Source: Terriglobales bacterium (GTDB taxonomy: Bacteria > Acidobacteriota > Terriglobia > Terriglobales > Acidobacteriaceae). Taken from it: a DNA stretch of 64,000 bases. The notes below the pieces were generated by a model. It did no database searches, had not been told where the DNA came from, and saw only the letters and a program-made list of their open reading frames with translations. The position numbers and the translations under genes are program-made. How positions within the stretch are numbered: position 1 is the stretch's first letter; each line of letters starts with the position of its first letter. Below, piece after piece: positions 9,338-17,981 of the stretch. Where the stretch lies: positions 43,848-107,847 of the forward strand of contig JACPNP010000018.1 of the NCBI GenBank assembly GCA_016185365.1. Reading direction: 5' to 3'.

Positions 9338-10039
9338 ATGGCTGGCATCCTGTTCATCATCTCCGCGCCCTCCGGCTCCGGCAAATCCACGCTGGTGAAT
9401 GAACTCTTGCGCCTGGTCAAAGGCTTGGAGTTCTCGGTGAGCTACACCACGCGCGGACTGCGGGGCAGCGAGCGGGAAGGCCGGGAGTATCACTTCGTCA
9501 CGCGCGAGAGATTTGAGGCCATGATCGCCGCGGGTGAGTTTTTGGAACACGCGGAGGTGTACGGACATTACTACGGCACGGCAGCGCACACACTGGAGGA
9601 CGCGGCCACGCGTGGCTGCGATCTCTTGCTCGACATCGACGTGCAGGGCGCGGTGCAGGTCAAGGAGAAGCGGCCGGGATCCGTCAGCATCTTCATCCTG
9701 CCGCCCTCGCGCCAGGTCCTGGAGAAGCGGCTGCGCAACCGCAGCATGAGCGAAGGCGCGGTGGATGACAAAGTGATCGAGCTGCGCCTGCAGGAAGCCC
9801 GCAAGGAGATTGAGAATTCGCCCGTTTACGACTATAGTCTGGTGAACGACCGGCTCGACGATTCGGTGGACCATCTGTCGTCCATCGTGCTCGCCGAACG
9901 TGCCCTGCGTTCCGGGGGAGCGCTGTCCCCGGAAGAGCAGCGCGCAGTCGCCATCGCCAAGATCTGTTCCCAGCGCAGTGGGCCGAACCGGAAGTTACGA
10001 GCGATCCTGGACACGTTCGGCCAGGCAGTCGCGAATTAA
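9338..10039 (+). CDS. gmk: Guanylate kinase
   Basis: Phosphorylates GMP to GDP for nucleotide synthesis. The P-loop 'SAPSGSGKSTL' begins at residue ~9. The GMP-binding segments 'SYTTRGLRGSEREGREYHF' and the Asp-rich 'LLLDIDVQGAVQVK' follow, then the lid region 'RLRNRSMSE'. The length of 233 aa is slightly above the usual ~205, with an extra C-terminal tail (about residues 205-233). It lies 30 bp before rpoZ. Confidence 0.96.
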   Translation: MAGILFIISAPSGSGKSTLVNELLRLVKGLEFSVSYTTRGLRGSEREGREYHFVTRERFEAMIAAGEFLEHAEVYGHYYGTAAHTLEDAATRGCDLLLDIDVQGAVQVKEKRPGSVSIFILPPSRQVLEKRLRNRSMSEGAVDDKVIELRLQEARKEIENSPVYDYSLVNDRLDDSVDHLSSIVLAERALRSGGALSPEEQRAVAIAKICSQRSGPNRKLRAILDTFGQAVAN

Positions 10040-10069
10040 GGAAAGTTCCCCAAGTAGAGGACCCGCACT

Positions 10070-10297
10070 ATGAAGATTGACGGTTTCGACAGCAAGTATC
10101 GTTACATCCACGTGGCCGCGCGCCGCGCCCGGCAGTTGCAGTCGGGAGCGCCCGCGCTGGTCAAGACCGAGTCCCGCAAGGCCAGCAAAGTGGCCCAGGA
10201 TGAGATCGATGCGGGCCTGGTGAACTTCACGGCGGAAGAGAAGCCGGCAACGCCGCTCACGCCGGCAGAGACGCATTTCGACGGCGGCAGCCACTAG
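10070..10297 (+). CDS. rpoZ: RNA polymerase omega subunit
   Basis: A 75-aa omega subunit that helps assemble RNA polymerase. It carries the family pattern 'SKYRYIHVAARRARQL', then an Ala/Lys-rich helix ('KASKVAQDEIDAGLVNF'). The position between gmk and coaBC is the standard one. The short length and the final acidic region fit the family. Confidence 0.92.
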   Translation: MKIDGFDSKYRYIHVAARRARQLQSGAPALVKTESRKASKVAQDEIDAGLVNFTAEEKPATPLTPAETHFDGGSH

Positions 10298-10329
10298 GCT
10301 TGCCACCGGAACCCCCTCCCGGGCATCCA

Positions 10330-11556
10330 ATGGACATGAAGATCGCGCTCGGCGTCACCGGCGGCATCGCGGCTTACAAGGCCGCGGAGGTCACCCGTAT
10401 GCTGCAGGATCTCGGGGTGCAGGTGCAGGTGGTGATGACCCGCTCGGCGCAGGAGTTCGTCCGCCCGCTCACCTTCGCCTCGCTCACCGGACGCAAAGTC
10501 ATTACCGGCCTGTTCGCGCCGGAAGGCGCGGAGTCAACGCCCAACGTAGAGAGCGCCATCGAGCACATCGCCGTGGCCCAGGAGATCGAGGCGCTGCTGG
10601 TCGCTCCGGCCACGGCGGACGTCATCGCCAAGTTTGCCCAGGGCGTGGCCGATGATTTCCTGACCACACTCTATCTCGCGACCAAAGCCCCTGTGGTCGT
10701 GGCGCCGGCCATGAATGTGAATATGTGGGAACATCCGGCGACCCAGGAGAACCTGCGCATCCTCCGGGAGCGCGGGGTGCGCATCGTGGAGCCGGACAGC
10801 GGCTACCTGGCTTGCGGCATGATCGGAGCCGGACGATTGGCCGCGAATGAAAGCATCGTGAACGCCGTGATGGAAACGCTGGAAGGCGCGCGCGACCTTG
10901 CCGGCGAGACCGTCTTGGTCACCGCCGGGCCCACACGCGAGCCCATCGATCCGGTGCGTTTCATCGGCAACCGCTCCAGCGGCAAGATGGGATATGCCAT
11001 CGCGGAGGCGGCGCAGCGCCTGGGCGCGCGCGTCATCCTCATCAGCGGGCCCACCGCGCTCACCCCGCCGGGCAAGGTGGAGTTTGTGGGCGTGGAGACG
11101 GCGGAGCAGATGCGCAGCGCGGTCCTGGCGCGGATGGACGAGGCCACCATCATCATCAAGACCGCGGCGGTCGCGGATTACCGCCCGAAACAGGTGGTGG
11201 TGCAGAAGATCAAGCGTAAAGGCGAGATGAATCTGGAACTCGAAGCCACCATGGACATCCTGGCCGAGATCGCCAAGAAACGCGCGCAACAGATCATGAT
11301 CGGATTTGCCGCCGAGACGGAGAACGTGGTGGAGAACGCGCGCGGCAAACTGGACCGGAAGTCGCTGGACGCGATCGTGGTGAATGACGTGTCCCAACCC
11401 GGCATCGGCTTCGACTCGGACCGAAACAAAGTCACCGTCCTCACCCGCGACGAACAGATCGAGCTGGCCGAGGCGCCGAAAAGCACGATCGCGCGGCAGA
11501 TCCTGAAGTTTGTGGCCACGCTCAAGCACAAACGCGCTTCGGCTGTCGCCAATTAG
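10330..11556 (+). CDS. coaBC: Bifunctional phosphopantothenoylcysteine decarboxylase / phosphopantothenate-cysteine ligase
   Basis: Carries out two steps of coenzyme A synthesis. I use ATG 10330 (MDMKIALGVTGG) rather than the TTG at 10300 in the track. The N-terminal flavin domain has 'GVTGGIAAYKA', the His in 'AIEHIAVAQ', 'APAMNVNMWEHP' and the Cys loop 'GYLACGMIGAGRLA'. The C-terminal ligase begins near residue 180 with 'VLVTAGPTREPIDPVRFI', then 'SSGKMGYAIAEAA' and 'KTAAVADYRP'. The length of 408 aa is typical. Confidence 0.96.
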   Translation: MDMKIALGVTGGIAAYKAAEVTRMLQDLGVQVQVVMTRSAQEFVRPLTFASLTGRKVITGLFAPEGAESTPNVESAIEHIAVAQEIEALLVAPATADVIAKFAQGVADDFLTTLYLATKAPVVVAPAMNVNMWEHPATQENLRILRERGVRIVEPDSGYLACGMIGAGRLAANESIVNAVMETLEGARDLAGETVLVTAGPTREPIDPVRFIGNRSSGKMGYAIAEAAQRLGARVILISGPTALTPPGKVEFVGVETAEQMRSAVLARMDEATIIIKTAAVADYRPKQVVVQKIKRKGEMNLELEATMDILAEIAKKRAQQIMIGFAAETENVVENARGKLDRKSLDAIVVNDVSQPGIGFDSDRNKVTVLTRDEQIELAEAPKSTIARQILKFVATLKHKRASAVAN

Positions 11557-11614
11557 CCGCCAGTCACATCCTGATCCCTTCGCAAAATGAGAGTCGGTTA
11601 GACTAGGTAAGCCC

Positions 11615-12352
11615 ATGCCCCTCGACTCAGAGTCCAAGCGTCGACTTGCTACGCATTTGGAGTACTACCGCGAACTTGGTATCCATGATTTCTATCGCCG
11701 CGGCGACGCGCCGCCGGCTGAGGTCATCCCCGTGTTAACGGCGGTCGCCGAGCCGCCGCAGCCCGGTGGTGACAAGCGCGAAGCCTTGGCGGCCATCCGC
11801 GCCGAGATCGGGGATTGCACCCGCTGCCGGTTGCATCAAGGGCGCAAGAACATCGTGTTCGGCGTGGGCAACGTGGATTGCGAGATCATGTTCGTGGGCG
11901 AAGGCCCGGGCGCGGACGAGGACCAGCAGGGTGAACCCTTCGTGGGCCGCGCGGGACAGCTGCTCAACAACATGATCCAGGCCATGGGCCTGCGGCGCGA
12001 ACAGGTGTACATCGCGAATGTGGTGAAGTGCCGTCCGCCGGGCAACCGCACGCCGGAACGCGACGAGTGCGACACCTGCGGCCCGTTCCTGATGCGGCAG
12101 GTGGAGACCATCCAGCCAAGGATCATCGTGGCGCTGGGCGCGACCGCCGCGAAATACCTGCTGGGAGTGAATGATTCCATGAGCAACCTGCGCGGCCGCA
12201 TCTATGATTTCCGTTCGACCAGGCTCGCCGTGACCTACCATCCCGCGTTCCTGCTTCGCGACCCGCGCCAGAAGGCCGAAGCGTGGAAAGACCTGCAGAT
12301 GGTGATGAAGTTTCTGGGCATGGCGGTGCCTGGGAAGAAGAAAGAAGAGTGA
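11615..12352 (+). CDS. Family 4/5-type uracil-DNA glycosylase with 4Fe-4S cluster
   Basis: Removes uracil from DNA. Cluster-binding Cys pairs are visible: '[10 protein letters not shown]' near residue 70, and '[20 protein letters not shown]' further on. The active-site region '[18 protein letters not shown]' resembles motif A of type 4 UDGs (GEAPG...G.PF.G). The C-terminal '[15 protein letters not shown]' carries the HP(A/S) motif. A ~55-aa N-terminal extension ('[17 protein letters not shown]') precedes the core, as is common in DNA polymerase-related UDGs. It lies between coaBC and priA. Confidence 0.9.
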   Translation: MPLDSESKRRLATHLEYYRELGIHDFYRRGDAPPAEVIPVLTAVAEPPQPGGDKREALAAIRAEIGDCTRCRLHQGRKNIVFGVGNVDCEIMFVGEGPGADEDQQGEPFVGRAGQLLNNMIQAMGLRREQVYIANVVKCRPPGNRTPERDECDTCGPFLMRQVETIQPRIIVALGATAAKYLLGVNDSMSNLRGRIYDFRSTRLAVTYHPAFLLRDPRQKAEAWKDLQMVMKFLGMAVPGKKKEE

Positions 12353-12403
12353 TGTCTCCCGGCCTGTTCAAACTTCTCCGCACCCTTGTGTTGAAATAAG
12401 GTT

Positions 12404-14932
12404 GTGCCCGCATTCTGCGACGTCGCCCTGCCCGTCCCCCTGGAGATAGCCTTTACCTACGCCGTGGGCGAAACCGCGCCGGTCGTGGGCGGGCGGGTGC
12501 TGGTGCCCTTCCGCGCCAAGCGATTGGTGGGCATCGTCACGCGGCTGCATGACACCGCGCCCAGCGTAAAAGCCAAACCCATCCTCACGGTGATGGACAC
12601 CGCGCCGGTACTCGACGACGGCCTGCTCGGGCTTGGACAGTGGATCGCGGATTACTATCTTGCGCCGCCCGGGGAGGTTTTCCGCTCGATGCTGCCCCTG
12701 GTGGCGGAGGTGAAGCGGGGGACCGCGTACTCGATCACAGAGACAGGCCTTGCGGCGCTGCATGACTCGGCCAACATCGGCTCCTCCCGCCGCTCCAAGC
12801 GGAGCGCGGAAGAACAGACGCTTGAGTATGAAGCGCTCGACTTCCTCGCCAATCACGAGGACGGCGCGGTGCGTGGATCGAAGCTTCGCTCCGCCACCGG
12901 CATCGCGCGCGCTCTCCTCGAAGGCATGGTGCGCAAGAAATGGATCACCCGCGAGGATGTGTCCGCGGTCCGTGACGCCTCGCGCACGGTGCGCGTCGCG
13001 GTCCTGGTCGAGGCAGCGGCCGGATCATCCAAAGATTTGTCATCCCGAGCGAGGCGCGAAGCGCCGAGTCGAGGGACCCCTTTGGTGACCACGGAAGATG
13101 AAGTCAAAGGGAAGAAGTTGAATGCCAACCAGCAAACACTCCTCTCTTCTCTCGCCATCGCCGGTGGCCGCCAACGAGTCGATGAACTCAATCAGCTGGC
13201 CGTGCCGCGCAGCACCCTGCAGACGCTGGTCAAGCGCGGCCTGGTCGAGATCGTGGAGGAGCCGGCGGATTTCAAGGTCGCAAGCATCACCACGCGCTCG
13301 CCGCTCGAATTCGAACTTACTGCTGCGCAGCGTACTGCGCTGGATACGATCGAAGCGGCCATCCATGCGCGTAAATTTTCCGTCTCGCTCATCCACGGGG
13401 TGACCGGCTCGGGCAAAACGGCTGTCTATCTCAGCGCGATGCGGCAGGTGCTGGCCGAGGGCCGCTCCGCCATCATGCTGGTGCCGGAGATCGGCCTGAC
13501 GCCGGCCGCGGCCGCGCACCTGCACACGGTCTTCGGCGAGGAAGTCGCGATCCTGCACTCTGGCCTTACCGACCCGGAGCGCGCCGAGCAATGGCACCGC
13601 ATCCATCGTGGCGAGGCACGGATCGTGGTGGGCACGCGCTCCGCGGTCTTCGCGCCGGTGAAGGACCTGGCCTTGATCGTGGTGGATGAGGAACACGACC
13701 ATTCCTACAAGCAGGAGGAGACGCCGCGCTATCACGCGCGTGACGTGGCGGTGATGCGCGGCAAGTCAAGCGGCGCGGCTGTGGTGCTGGGTTCGGCCAC
13801 GCCGTCGCTGGAGTCGTTCCACAACGCGCAAAAAGGGAAGTACGCGCTGATCGAGTTGAAAGACCGCGTGGCCGACCGTCCGCTGCCGGAGGTGGAGATC
13901 GTGGATCTGCGCCGCGAGTTCCAGGAGACCGGCGAAGACCAACTGTTTTCGCGACGTCTGATCGAAGAGGTGCAACAGCGCGTCCAGGCGGGTGAGCAAG
14001 CCATCATCCTGATGAACCGCCGCGGATACTCCGCCGTGGTCCTCTGCCGCGCCTGCGGACAGACCGTGCAGTGCAAGAACTGCGCCATCGCGCTGACGCA
14101 CCACAAAGGGTCGGCGCGGCTGGAATGCCATTACTGCGGATTCCGCGCGGCGGTGCCGAAGAAGTGCCCGCAGTGTGAGAGCGAGTATGTCTATTTCCTC
14201 GGCAGCGGCACGGAGAAAGTGGAAGAGCGGCTGCACGCGGCATTCCCCACGGCGCGCATCGGTCGCCTGGACCGCGACACCGTGCGTGGGCGTTATGACT
14301 TCGAGCGCATGCTCAATCAGCTCGACTCCGGCGAGATCGATCTATTGGTGGGCACGCAGATGGTGGCCAAGGGGCATGATATCCACGGCGTCACCCTGGT
14401 GGGCGTGGTGGGCGCGGACTTCGCGCTCGGTTTCCCGGACTTCCGCGCCGCCGAGCGCACCTTTCAGTTGCTCACGCAGGTGGCCGGACGCGCGGGCCGC
14501 GGCAAGATCCCGGGAAAAGTGGTCTTGCAGACCTACTACCCCGACCACTACGCCATCCAGTTCGCGCAACAGCATGACTTCACCGGATTCGCGGCCAAAG
14601 AGCTGCAGTTCCGCAAGTGGATGCATTATCCGCCGTACACGGCCGTGGCCAACGTGCTGGTGCGGAGTGACGATCTGCAACACGCGCTGCGCTATTCGGG
14701 GGAGCTCGGTCAATGGTTCAAGCACACGAGCATGGAAGGCGTGCGCGTGATGGGCCCGGCGGCCGCGCCCATCGTGCGACTCAAACGTGACTACCGCTAT
14801 CACTTCGTGTTGAAGGCCGCGAGCCGGGAAAAGCTGAATGGCGTCCTGCGCGCGATGCTGCGCTTCGCGGACGAACGCAAGATCCCACGCACGAACGTCA
14901 TCGTGGACATGGACGCGGTGAGCCTGATGTAG
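12404..14932 (+). CDS. priA: Primosomal replication restart helicase PriA, with an in-frame repeat insertion
   Basis: Restarts stalled replication forks. It starts at GTG 12404. The N-terminal DNA-binding region ('PLEIAFTYAVGE') covers roughly residues 1-100, followed by a winged-helix region. Helicase motifs are intact: Walker A 'GVTGSGKTAVYL', DExH 'IVVDEEHDHSYKQ', 'LGSATPSLES' and the late 'QVAGRAGRGKIPG'. The zinc region is complete ('CRACGQTVQCKNC', 'CHYCGFRAAVPKKCPQC'). At 842 aa it is about 110 longer than E. coli PriA. Part of the excess, residues ~205-230 ('SSRARREAPSRGTPL'), is encoded by a copy of an interspersed DNA repeat and looks like a tolerated insertion in a linker. Confidence 0.95.
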   Translation: MPAFCDVALPVPLEIAFTYAVGETAPVVGGRVLVPFRAKRLVGIVTRLHDTAPSVKAKPILTVMDTAPVLDDGLLGLGQWIADYYLAPPGEVFRSMLPLVAEVKRGTAYSITETGLAALHDSANIGSSRRSKRSAEEQTLEYEALDFLANHEDGAVRGSKLRSATGIARALLEGMVRKKWITREDVSAVRDASRTVRVAVLVEAAAGSSKDLSSRARREAPSRGTPLVTTEDEVKGKKLNANQQTLLSSLAIAGGRQRVDELNQLAVPRSTLQTLVKRGLVEIVEEPADFKVASITTRSPLEFELTAAQRTALDTIEAAIHARKFSVSLIHGVTGSGKTAVYLSAMRQVLAEGRSAIMLVPEIGLTPAAAAHLHTVFGEEVAILHSGLTDPERAEQWHRIHRGEARIVVGTRSAVFAPVKDLALIVVDEEHDHSYKQEETPRYHARDVAVMRGKSSGAAVVLGSATPSLESFHNAQKGKYALIELKDRVADRPLPEVEIVDLRREFQETGEDQLFSRRLIEEVQQRVQAGEQAIILMNRRGYSAVVLCRACGQTVQCKNCAIALTHHKGSARLECHYCGFRAAVPKKCPQCESEYVYFLGSGTEKVEERLHAAFPTARIGRLDRDTVRGRYDFERMLNQLDSGEIDLLVGTQMVAKGHDIHGVTLVGVVGADFALGFPDFRAAERTFQLLTQVAGRAGRGKIPGKVVLQTYYPDHYAIQFAQQHDFTGFAAKELQFRKWMHYPPYTAVANVLVRSDDLQHALRYSGELGQWFKHTSMEGVRVMGPAAAPIVRLKRDYRYHFVLKAASREKLNGVLRAMLRFADERKIPRTNVIVDMDAVSLM
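13039..13079. repeat. Interspersed REP-like repeat inserted in frame in priA
   Basis: A 41-bp block of the type GTCATCCCGAGCGAGG...GTCGAGGGACC, with an inner palindrome GGCGC-GAA-GCGCC, sits inside priA. The same repeat in reverse orientation and diverged form recurs in the tRNA-Cys array at 38.2-38.6 kb (GGTCCTTCGACTCGG...CCTCGCTCAGGAT). The frame of priA is kept through it. Confidence 0.75.
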
Positions 14933-15408
14933 TCAGCTTCGGGCGAGGATCTCGCGGACCAGTCCGAGCAGACTGCCGCCGGCCAGCGGCATGGGCGTGA
15001 AGCTCAGTAGAAAGATGACGGCGGCCGCGACCGCCAGCCGGCGGCGATCCGCGGGCAACGGCTGCTGGTTCTCCACCGGCGGATGCCGCATCATGAAGCG
15101 CAGCGCGATCAACCACACCAGCCATCCGCTCCAGAAGAACAAAGCCAGAGGCGCCATGAGGACGATCACCAGCAGCGTGATGCGCCGGTGCGCGCGCGGA
15201 TCCAGCGCATAGATCAGATGCCCGCCGTCGAGTTGTCCGCCGGGAATGAGGTTCAGTGCCGTGGCCAACATGCCGGTCCACGCCGCCACCGCCATCGGGT
15301 GCAGATAGAGTCCAACGTCGCCCGCCGCGCTCTGTCCGTAAGCGCCGAATGTCTCCAGCAAATAAAATACGATGTGAAACGCCGGTGGATATCCAACGCT
15401 GGTCACTA
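14933..15408 (-). pseudogene. Site-2 protease (M50) family membrane protein, 5' part missing
   Basis: The C-terminal part of an M50 membrane metalloprotease. The family motif 'ALNLIPGGQLDGGHLIYAL' (the LDG ligand region) is intact, followed by two or three hydrophobic helices. Homologous-looking sequence begins abruptly at the IS boundary near 15405; residues before 'SVGYPPAFHIVFY' in the ORF come from the IS. The N-terminal half, including the HExxH motif, is absent from the window. It therefore cannot be an active protease in this form. Its stop abuts the priA stop on the opposite strand. Confidence 0.85.
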
Positions 15409-16115
15409 GGGCGTATCGACATATGGCTTCAGCAAAATCATGGAACAAGCAAGGGCGACAAAAGCGTGAAAGCAATTCTTGTTTTTGTCGTAGCGTGTGG
15501 CCAGCCGGCGGAAGTGTTTGAGTCGGGCAAACGTGCGTTCGATGCTCACCACCTGGCCTCCGTTGCTTTCGATGTGCTGCACAATGGCATCGGAGTCATA
15601 GCCTCTGTCCGCGATCACCACCCTGGTCCGACGTTCCCCCAGCAGCGTCTGGGCTTGAGTGGCATCATGGACCTGTCCGGCGGTCAGCTGGAAATCGACT
15701 GGTTCCCCCGACTGATTGCAGAGCAGGTGAATCTTGGTCGTCAATCCTCCTCGGCTACGCCCCAGAGCCTGGTCGCCGCCCCCTTTTTGCGGCCCGTGGC
15801 CGCCTGCTGGTGGGCCTTGACAATAGTTGAATCCAGCATCAGGTACTGGTTGCGACGATCCTTCACCAGAGCCGCGAATACACGCTCCCACACCCCGCTA
15901 CGCGCCCAGCGCACGAAGCGCTTATGCACGCTCTTGTACTTGCCATAACGCTCCGGCAGATCCTCCCAGCGTGCCCCGGAGCGCAGCATCCACAGCACGC
16001 CATTGACAAACACACGGTTATCGACCGCCGTCCGCCCCACCGTCTCTTTCCGCCCAGGCAGCAAGTCCTTGATCCGATCCCACTGTGCTTCTGTCAGTTC
16101 GTAGCGGCTCGCCAT
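15406..16115 (-). CDS. IS5-family DDE transposase made by -1 frameshift (OrfA-OrfB), with a probable internal deletion
   Basis: OrfA (15741-16115) begins 'MASRYELTEAQWDRIKDLLPG', the usual DUF4096 start, and holds the first catalytic Asp in 'LMLDSTIVKAHQQA'. OrfB is in the -1 frame and continues with 'LGRSRGGLTTKIHLL', the second Asp in 'VIADRGYDSDA' and the Glu in 'IERTFARLKHFRRLATRYD'. The frames overlap at the slippery heptamer C AAA AAG (15789-15783), typical of programmed -1 frameshifting. Only about 23 residues separate the second Asp from the Glu, roughly 20 fewer than I expect for the group, so this copy probably has an in-frame deletion and may be inactive. The OrfB stop is supplied by the flanking CTAG. 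Confidence 0.85.
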
Positions 16116-16169
16116 ACCGCTATTTCACCCCCAGCCCGCAGATTGGCCAAGTCTATATGTCGATACGCC
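15410..16169 (-). mobile_element. IS5-family insertion sequence (IS427-like layout)
   Basis: A 760-bp element bounded by perfect 15-bp terminal inverted repeats (GGCGTATCGACATAT at each end). CTAG flanks it on both sides (15406-15409 and 16170-16173), matching the YTAR target preference known for IS5-group elements. It encodes one transposase split over two minus-strand frames. The sequences on the two sides belong to different truncated genes (lolD and an M50 protease), so this is not a simple insertion. Confidence 0.9.
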
Positions 16170-16785
16170 CTAGGTGGGTGACGATGATCGAAGTAAGTCC
16201 GAGTTGCCGGTGCAGTTGCTCGATCAGGCCGAAGACGCGTTGCGCGGTCGCGGTATCGAGATCGCCTGTGGGCTCGTCCGCCAGCAGGAGCCTGGGGCCG
16301 GTGATCAGGGCGCGAGCCAGGGCCACGCGCTGCTGCTCGCCGCCGGAGAGTTCCCCGGTGCGATGGTCGGCGCGGTCGGAAAGTCCGACCTTGTCCAGCC
16401 ACTCCCCGGCGGACTGCAAGGCGGCCTGCTTCGCGCCATTGCGCATCAGCAGCGGCATGGCCACGTTCTCCTGCGCGGTGAATTCAGGAAGCAAGTAGTG
16501 AAACTGCCAGACGTAACCGATCCGCCGGCTGCGAAAATCGCTGGCGGCGTCACCGTGCAAGCCGTGAACGGCGGTGTCCTCGAAATGGATCTCACCGGCC
16601 GTGGGATGGTCCAGCGCGCCGAGCAGGTGCAGCAGCGTGCTCTTGCCACAGCCGGATTCGCCGATGATGGCCAGCATCTCTCCGGCGGGGACTTGGAATG
16701 AGAGATCGTCGAACAGCACAAGCTCCTGCCGGCCAGTGCGGAAGACCTTTTTTAGATGACTGACGCTAAGCAGAGGTGAGGTCAT
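16153..16785 (-). pseudogene. lolD: LolD-type ABC ATPase, 3' end replaced by IS sequence
   Basis: ATPase of the lipoprotein-releasing LolCDE system, which moves lipoproteins from the inner membrane. It starts at ATG 16785, overlapping the tag stop codon by ATGA. Walker A 'GESGCGKSTLLHLL', signature 'LSGGEQQRVALARAL', and Walker B 'LLLADEPTGDLD' are intact. The frame then reads 'SIIVTH' and runs into the IS inverted repeat, ending 'LGRIDI'. The final 15-20 residues are missing. Since the core is complete it might still fold. LolE lies 1.2 kb away on the same strand, separated by tag and a toxin-antitoxin pair. Confidence 0.85.
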
Positions 16786-17333
16786 CGGCGGCCTCCACTC
16801 GCCTGCATCCACGGCGGACGCTTTTTCGCAACTCTTGCGAACACCGGGCAGGATTCCTTGTGGGCGCCGGACAGGTAGCCGGTGCTCAAAAGGAATTCAC
16901 CCGTGATCTCACCGCCGGTGAAACGAAACGTCTGTTGAAAAAGCTTGACCCAATTCTCTTTCGGGAGCGGATGCTGCGCGTCCAGCCACTTGGCGAAAGA
17001 GCCGTTCTGATCGCGCAGATCGAGGATGCGGCGGGCGTTCTCGATGGCGGCATCCACCTTGAGCCGGTTGCGGATGATGCCGGAGTCCGCCAGCAGACGG
17101 GCGTGGTCGCGCGCGCCGTAACCGGCCACGCGTTCCAGGGAAAAGTCATGGTAGGCGCGGCGAAAGTTCTCGCGCTTGGCCAGGATGGTGAGCCAGCTGA
17201 GCCCGGCTTGATTGATCTCCAGCACGAGGCGCTCGAATAGCTCGTCATCCCCGCGCAGCGGGAAGCCGTATTCCCGGTCGTGATAAGGGCCGTGGAGCGG
17301 GTGGCCGCGGGCGACATCGCAATAGGAACTCAT
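16782..17333 (-). CDS. tag: DNA-3-methyladenine glycosylase I
   Basis: Excises 3-methyladenine from alkylated DNA. The 183-aa protein follows the Tag pattern: an N-terminal 'PYHDREYGFPLRGDDELFERL', then 'LEINQAGLSWLTILAKRENFRRAY', 'IIRNRLKVDAAIENARRIL', and 'FLLSTGYLSGAHKESCPVF', whose His and Cys are zinc ligands. It is coupled to lolD by an ATGA overlap, and is divergent from the AbrB antitoxin. Confidence 0.92.
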   Translation of the reverse strand: MSSYCDVARGHPLHGPYHDREYGFPLRGDDELFERLVLEINQAGLSWLTILAKRENFRRAYHDFSLERVAGYGARDHARLLADSGIIRNRLKVDAAIENARRILDLRDQNGSFAKWLDAQHPLPKENWVKLFQQTFRFTGGEITGEFLLSTGYLSGAHKESCPVFARVAKKRPPWMQASGGRR

Positions 17334-17361
17334 CTCAGGTTACATCGTATAATGCGGCAGT

Positions 17362-17589
17362 ATGATCAGGCATCTCACAAAGCTCGGGGATGATTGGGCG
17401 TTAGTATTTGACCGGGAAATGTTGCGCCGGCTTAACGTGAGCGGAGAAACCCCTCTTGAAGTGACGGAGGAAGGCCGCTTCGTGCTGATCGCTCCGGCGG
17501 AGAGCGGCAGCGAGGGGGCGAGATTCCGCGAGGCCTTCGCGCGCGTGAAGGAAAAGTATGCTGAGGCGCTTGAGCGGCTTGCGAAGTGA
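17362..17589 (+). CDS. AbrB/MazE-type antitoxin
   Basis: A 75-aa swapped-hairpin AbrB-like DNA-binding antitoxin. The N-terminal half ('LTKLGDDWALVFDREML', 'EVTEEGRFVLIAPA') gives the AbrB fold. The C-terminal helix ('FREAFARVKEKYAEALERL') would bind the toxin. Its TGA overlaps the GTG start of the Doc-like toxin, a standard toxin-antitoxin arrangement. The pair sits between tag and lolE, splitting the usual lol neighbourhood, so it may be an insertion. Confidence 0.85.
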   Translation: MIRHLTKLGDDWALVFDREMLRRLNVSGETPLEVTEEGRFVLIAPAESGSEGARFREAFARVKEKYAEALERLAK

Positions 17590-17980
17590 CGCCAGAGCCG
17601 ATCTTTCTCAGTCTCAGTCAGGTGATGGAGATCCATAGTGATCTGATCGCCACATTCGGGGGCATGTCGGGTCTGCGAGACTCCGCGCTCCTTCTTTCCG
17701 CGCTTGCCATGCCGATGGCGACCTACGAAGGGGCCTATCTTCATTCCGATAGTCCCGAAATGGCTACGGCTATCTTTTTCATATCGTAAAGAACCACCCC
17801 TTTCTTGACGGGAACAAGAGGACGGCCGCGGCTACCGCACTTACCTTTCTACTGCTGAATGGATGGGAATCCACATTCACGAACCAACAAGTGGAAGAGG
17901 TCGTGCTCAAAGTTGCGGAAGGAAGCATATCCAAGAGTGACTTGATCTCCATCGTGCGCGCTCACCTGAGATCGATCTGA
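17586..17980 (+). pseudogene. Doc/Fic-type death-on-curing toxin, frameshifted
   Basis: Fic-fold toxin partner of the upstream antitoxin. It reads 'FLSLSQVMEIHSDLI' and 'GLRDSALLLSALAMP' from GTG 17586, then loses frame near 17768-17775 and stops at 17789. In the next frame (from 17768) it continues 'AYLFHIVKNHPFLDGNKRT', which contains the complete Fic motif HPFxDGNKR, and ends at TGA 17980. One missing T in a GCT-TAT context would explain the shift. It is therefore either a disabled toxin or a single-base sequence error. Confidence 0.85.
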
Positions 17981-17981
17981 A

